Shown here piece by piece: positions 59,610 through 64,000 of a stretch of 64,000 nucleotides of DNA. Each line of letters opens with the position of its first letter. The stretch's first letter is position 1. The notes beneath the pieces are model-generated. The model was not told where the DNA came from, did no database searches, and worked only from the letters and a program-made list of their open reading frames with translations. Source of the stretch: Prunella strophiata. Lineage: Eukaryota > Chordata > Aves > Passeriformes > Prunellidae. The position numbers were made by a program, and so were the translations under genes. Location: assembly GCA_036583965.1 (NCBI GenBank), contig JAZBQD010000014.1:39914990-39978989 (forward strand), given 5' to 3'.

Positions 59610-62600
59610 GTAACTGTCCCTGGCTATACTTCTCTTCATGCAGATGTATCAAGGAGTGCTCACCTGAGACATGGTTTTGCCTTTAGATTTTTGCAGAGCT
59701 CCCTTCAGAGCCTACATACCCAGCTTTCAGCCAGCTCAACACAGGAGGTCATGCAAGTCTGGGATAAACCCAGGTAAAATCTACTCAAACCATGGCAGTC
59801 CTTTGTCTCTTGGAAGAGTGCATTACATCTACACCACTTTATGGAGTCACTTCACAGGTGACTGTTGAAACAATGCTCTCCAGGAAATACACTCAATGGG
59901 GGTAGTACAAGTATCACACTGCTGAGTTTCCTACAGCAGGGAGTGAAGCTACTGCCTTGGGCAGTGCTTGAAGATGTTTGAAGCAGAGATTGCTACTGCT
60001 GTCCCCACACCTCATTTCTCCCATGCTGTTGCAGCCTCAGGTTTCTGCCATTCCTTAGCTCCTTCAGTCTTGTCCCCTTGACCCATCCATGTGAAATGCA
60101 AGCTACAAAACACTATAAAAAGGGTCACCAAAACTCAGACTGCTATTTGATTGAGGATGATTTAAAAACTTCATATTTAATTTGGTGCAGTAATATTTAT
60201 TTTGCAGCAACTTATATGTTTCTCTGTCAAATGTAGTTGCAAGTTCATGTAATATTCAGTGAGTGCTTCTCTGCCTCCTGAACTGTTTTAAGTCAGCCAT
60301 TTAGCACACACTTCACATGAATGTCACTCTTGCTACATTAAGCAGCTAACAAATTGTTACAAAGTTTTTGAAAGATTTATACTTCTCATATTGAGACTAG
60401 GTATATTACAGTGATTTGTGGTCATTCCAAGATGTCAGATTTCAACAAATCATCTCTCTCTTCAGGATCATCTGTAACCCCTATTTGTAGCAGAAGGTAG
60501 CAAAAGGATAGCCATGATAATTGGTCTTGCAGTCTGAGGAACCAAAATTAGTCAAAACCCTGATGGAGAAAAGTCACCTCTAATAAAATATCAGAGCAAT
60601 CAAGATGCTAGAGGGCAGTGGAGTTACTGGTAGTTGTGAATTCAACAGAGAGAAGCTATGCTCCTTTGATAAAACAATTTAAGCTTCAAAGGAGGTTCAG
60701 TTAATAACTGAAATACTCCCAATTAAAGTCAACAGGAAAATAGGGGAGGTTGGTAGTTGCTATACACAGTAGAAATGCCTTGTTGATTGTATACCCTGAA
60801 GCAGGTTAAGTGCTTGGTTTAAGTATAAAACAGATAAGTATTATATCCAGTTGTCAGCTGTTTAAGAAAAAACAATATATAAAATCACAATCAGAAAATA
60901 CTAACCAAGTGTAGAAATGGTTGGGATAGTGGAACAAAGCACACTCAAACTCCCCAAGTTTCAAAATGTATAGTTATCCAACATAAGGATTGGGGAACTT
61001 GTTTACCTGCATGAGAGAAATGTGCATTTGCAATTGAGAAACAAAAAAAGCAACAGTTTTAAGTGCCACTTTGTGGTGCTGCACAGCTCCCCACAGGCTG
61101 TCAAGCAGTAGTTGAAAGCACTGGTCCTTTGGACAGTCAATCTAAGCAGAACTGCCCTGCCCTAGACTTTACCCTGGATAAGAATATCTCTGGTGGATTT
61201 GGCCCATGGTAATTTATGTTGTGGGGAACTGATTCCAGAAGTCATGAGCCAATGTCTGAGACTTTGGTGTCAAACACCATAAGCTGTGTTCAGGTATCTA
61301 TGCATATGAAGTTTCTTTCAGGGAATGAGGAGCATTCCTTGCTGTAAGATGGAAAACAAAGATGTTTGAAGTTAGTCCCATTTTTTCTCCTAGAAACATA
61401 ATCCTTTTTACTGAACTCTTAATACAGACAGTATTAAGTATCAAAAATCTTAACAGACTAAATGTTTAAGAAACAAGCACTCAGAACACATCCTATGGAG
61501 AGATATTTTGGCAGCATGCTGTGAAATAGCATGAGTTTTGCTACAGTAGGAATTCAGCAAAAGCCTAATTACATGTACTCTGAGACTGGGTACCCAGTGA
61601 AATTCTCCATGGGTACAAGGAAATTATATCCCTACCAGACAGAAAGCAATTTTCTCTAATCTGAAAATAACAATGTGAAAAGAGGGTCAGCAAAGAAAAG
61701 AGACACAGAAAAAGAAACAGTCAGAGCCTGATTAGAGAGGGGAAGGAAGCAAAATTGGTACCACATGGCATAAGGTACAGATCCTGCTTGTGTACTCATC
61801 AGATGGAATATTGTCTTCAATTTTAGCATTAGTAAGACTAGTTTTCACTGTAAAACAGTCATGATACTCCACAATCACCAGCAAAGAGACAGAGATTGAT
61901 ATAACACTATTAAATTAATAAATTAAACCCTCCAGCAAAAAGGGATATGCAATTAAAGACTGCATACCACAAAACACACATCACTGGCTGTCTTAAAGCT
62001 ATGCTAGCATTTGAAGGAAGTGTGAAGCACCATTTAAATTCCAACAGCAATTAATCAGTACACTCCATTTCCCCTTGGGGGAAACAGAGCTACCCTTAAT
62101 TCTCCATTTCCATATTCAGTGAGAATGAGAGTAAATACCCCAGAAGCCTATTACCATCCCATCCCACCCTTCTGCAGCCCCCCACCAAAAGCAGGAGCAA
62201 CGAGATTCAACACAGAAGTTCCCTGTGGTGGTGTTTCTGAAATGGCAGCTGGGCAGTGGCAGTGTCCAGGCTGGATGGAAGGCCTGAACCAAGGTAATTT
62301 CACATCCCAGAGAAGTCTGTGCAATATGATATAGCACTGTGGTAGCCCCATTGCTGGCAAGGGTTATCACAAATGCCATCATGTATTAAATAAGCAGTCA
62401 CAGAGGAATGTTTCAGCATCTGCTATAAAAATAGTACTTAAAGTGGATCTCCACTCATGACCACAAACTACCTTTATTCTTCAGAAAAGAACTTAATTGC
62501 AGAGGAAAAAAACATGAAAAAATCACTTATGTAGAAACCTTACATTTTGAGCCTCAAACAAAACCCCTTTGATATAGCAAACTCAAAAATACAACATTTA

Positions 62601-64000
62601 ACTGTTTGGTGCTGTTTGAATAACTTAATCTGAAAGAATCAGGCTAATTTCAGTCATTCAGAGATTTATTTTTCTTCATTTGTGGCACCTGCACAACTTG
62701 CTGTCTTTCAATGGGTTGTGTCTTCATCTGGATCTTAGTGAATGACTAATTTCTGTTTGATGCATTTGCTTTGCATCTTGTATCTTCTGAAAGCCCATAT
62801 TTAATTAAACTGTGTGTAATACCTTCAGTTCTGTTTATTTGAAAATGTAGCCCAAGCTAAAAATTATATATTCTTGAAGATGAAAAAAATGAAGGCTATA
62901 GGAATGGTGAATGCTGTCATGTGAAATCCAGAAATTTTGCACTGTCAAATGGGACTGCTGAATACAGGAAGTAATTTGAGGATTCTTACCTCAGGCAATC
63001 CTTGTGTGATTAAGCTGCTGTAAGACTTGCTAAGAGAATGAGTCATATTATTTCATGGCATGCTTGATGAAACACATCTGTGTTGTGTGACTGTGGATCA
63101 GAAATATCTTGCATTCTACTATAGTGGCATTCATGGAGTTGCACTCAGGATCCAAGAGTGTTCAGGGAAGAAAATGTGAATTCTAGTGCCAGTGCTGCCA
63201 GGGCACTCGACACAATTAGGAGGCAAGAGATGGTACTGTTACTGTACCACCACCTGGCTGGGTGGCCTGCTTCCCAACTCCAGGCACTGGCTTTTGGGTA
63301 CTGAACTAAGCAATTTGAACAGGTTCTTGACTCTCAGCATGTGTAGCAGCTTCCTCTGAAGACTGAGGCCTCTTTACAGGACCTTGAATCAAGACACTTA
63401 AAATAGTAGCCAAATTGAACCACCAGACCCTAGGAGGCGAATGGTATACATAGCCTGGTTTGAAAATCTTCACTTTACCATCTTACTGCCATGTAGTTCC
63501 AGTCTAAGATGGAGTTTCTTTTTAAACCCTTGAATTAAATAAATCCAGAATCTAAATGCATATAGGCATTAACTTTTTTTCTCTTTAGCATTCCTCTTGG
63601 TCCTCAGATTTTACCTCTACTCCCTTTCAGCTTTTATATTCTTTAAAACTGGAGTCATGTGGAGACATTTTAACACTCAAAGCAGTTATCCGTGCTCAGA
63701 TTAGTAGTAAAAGGAATCTACATTGTTAAGATGTATTAAAAACCATTTACTGGTTTTTATTGTTCAGGAGACACTGAAGAAATCCTGATATTTTACCCAC
63801 CCAAACAGTCTAAATATCAACTGCTAATGTGACCTTTTCCAGCTGTTTCTTTATCAAGAGGATTATCAGTTATAATTCATGGACTGGTGAGGAGTAAGAA
63901 TTCCATGTAATTCTCTGTAACTGCTAAACTGCTGGAATTAGATTTTAGATGCACTGTCACTTCTGCTGCACAGCATGGTTTTTATAGCATCACTTTGGAG
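59610..64000. other. Upstream intergenic DNA to the window edge, no gene seen
   Basis: No gene, repeat family or RNA gene was recognised. In mammals RXYLT1 (TMEM5) lies upstream of SRGAP1, so its 3' end may lie further right, but no exon of it was identified here. Overlapping frames at 62,116-62,382 on both strands have no recognisable domain. Confidence 0.5.

Noticed and set aside
59610..64000. Possible 3' exons of RXYLT1 near the right edge
   Set aside because: Expected from mammalian gene order, but no exon could be recognised in any frame.
1..64000. CRISPR arrays, operons, tRNA or rRNA genes
   Set aside because: None seen. The window is vertebrate nuclear DNA, and the repeats present are CR1, LTRs and simple sequence.

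Overview
The window looks like bird nuclear DNA. It is AT-rich and sparse in genes, with one sharp CpG island near the middle. Its repeats are typically avian: seven CR1 LINE fragments, several ending in the CR1 signature ATTCTGTGAT-type tail, and an ERVL-type solo LTR of the TGTATTGGCTGTGGCTGGG class common in avian genomes. No operons, tRNAs, rRNAs or CRISPR arrays were seen. The species cannot be fixed from the sequence. The CR1 and ERVL content favours a bird, probably outside the chicken lineage, but that last point is inference.

The only protein-coding exon I can support is the first coding exon of SRGAP1 (Slit-Robo Rho GTPase-activating protein 1), on the minus strand at 33,061-33,127. 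It encodes the first 22 residues plus one base of codon 23 and ends at a strong GTAAGC donor. The CpG island (about 32,415-34,415, core 32,750-34,145) covers this exon, the 5' UTR and promoter, and the start of intron 1. Because the gene reads leftward, positions 1-33,060 are SRGAP1 intron 1, still open at the left edge. Positions from about 34,150 to 64,000 are upstream intergenic DNA, in which no exon of a neighbouring gene was recognised.

Intron 1 (1-33,060) holds three CR1 fragments (2.5-3.2 kb minus; 12.2-14.4 kb plus; 22.1-23.3 kb plus), a 307-bp solo LTR with a perfect 6-bp target-site duplication (19,891-20,197, minus), A/C-rich and poly(T) tracts, and a few CpG-bearing blocks that look like candidate conserved regulatory elements.

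The upstream side (34.2-64 kb) holds four CR1 fragments (38.5, 41.15, 45.27 and 55.63 kb, all plus), a second 307-bp copy of the same LTR family in the opposite orientation (44,939-45,245), an ERVL-type solo LTR (about 59,122-59,609), a G-quadruplex-prone tract at 36,658-36,682, and candidate enhancers near 37.4-37.85 and 40.7-40.94 kb.

The most interesting observation is the pair of 307-bp solo LTRs. They are the same length, differ by about 26 substitutions with no indels by eye, share a TATA box and a splice-donor-like site, and flank the SRGAP1 promoter as an inverted pair. The intronic copy points in the sense direction of SRGAP1 and could act as an alternative promoter and first exon; that is a hypothesis, not something the sequence proves.
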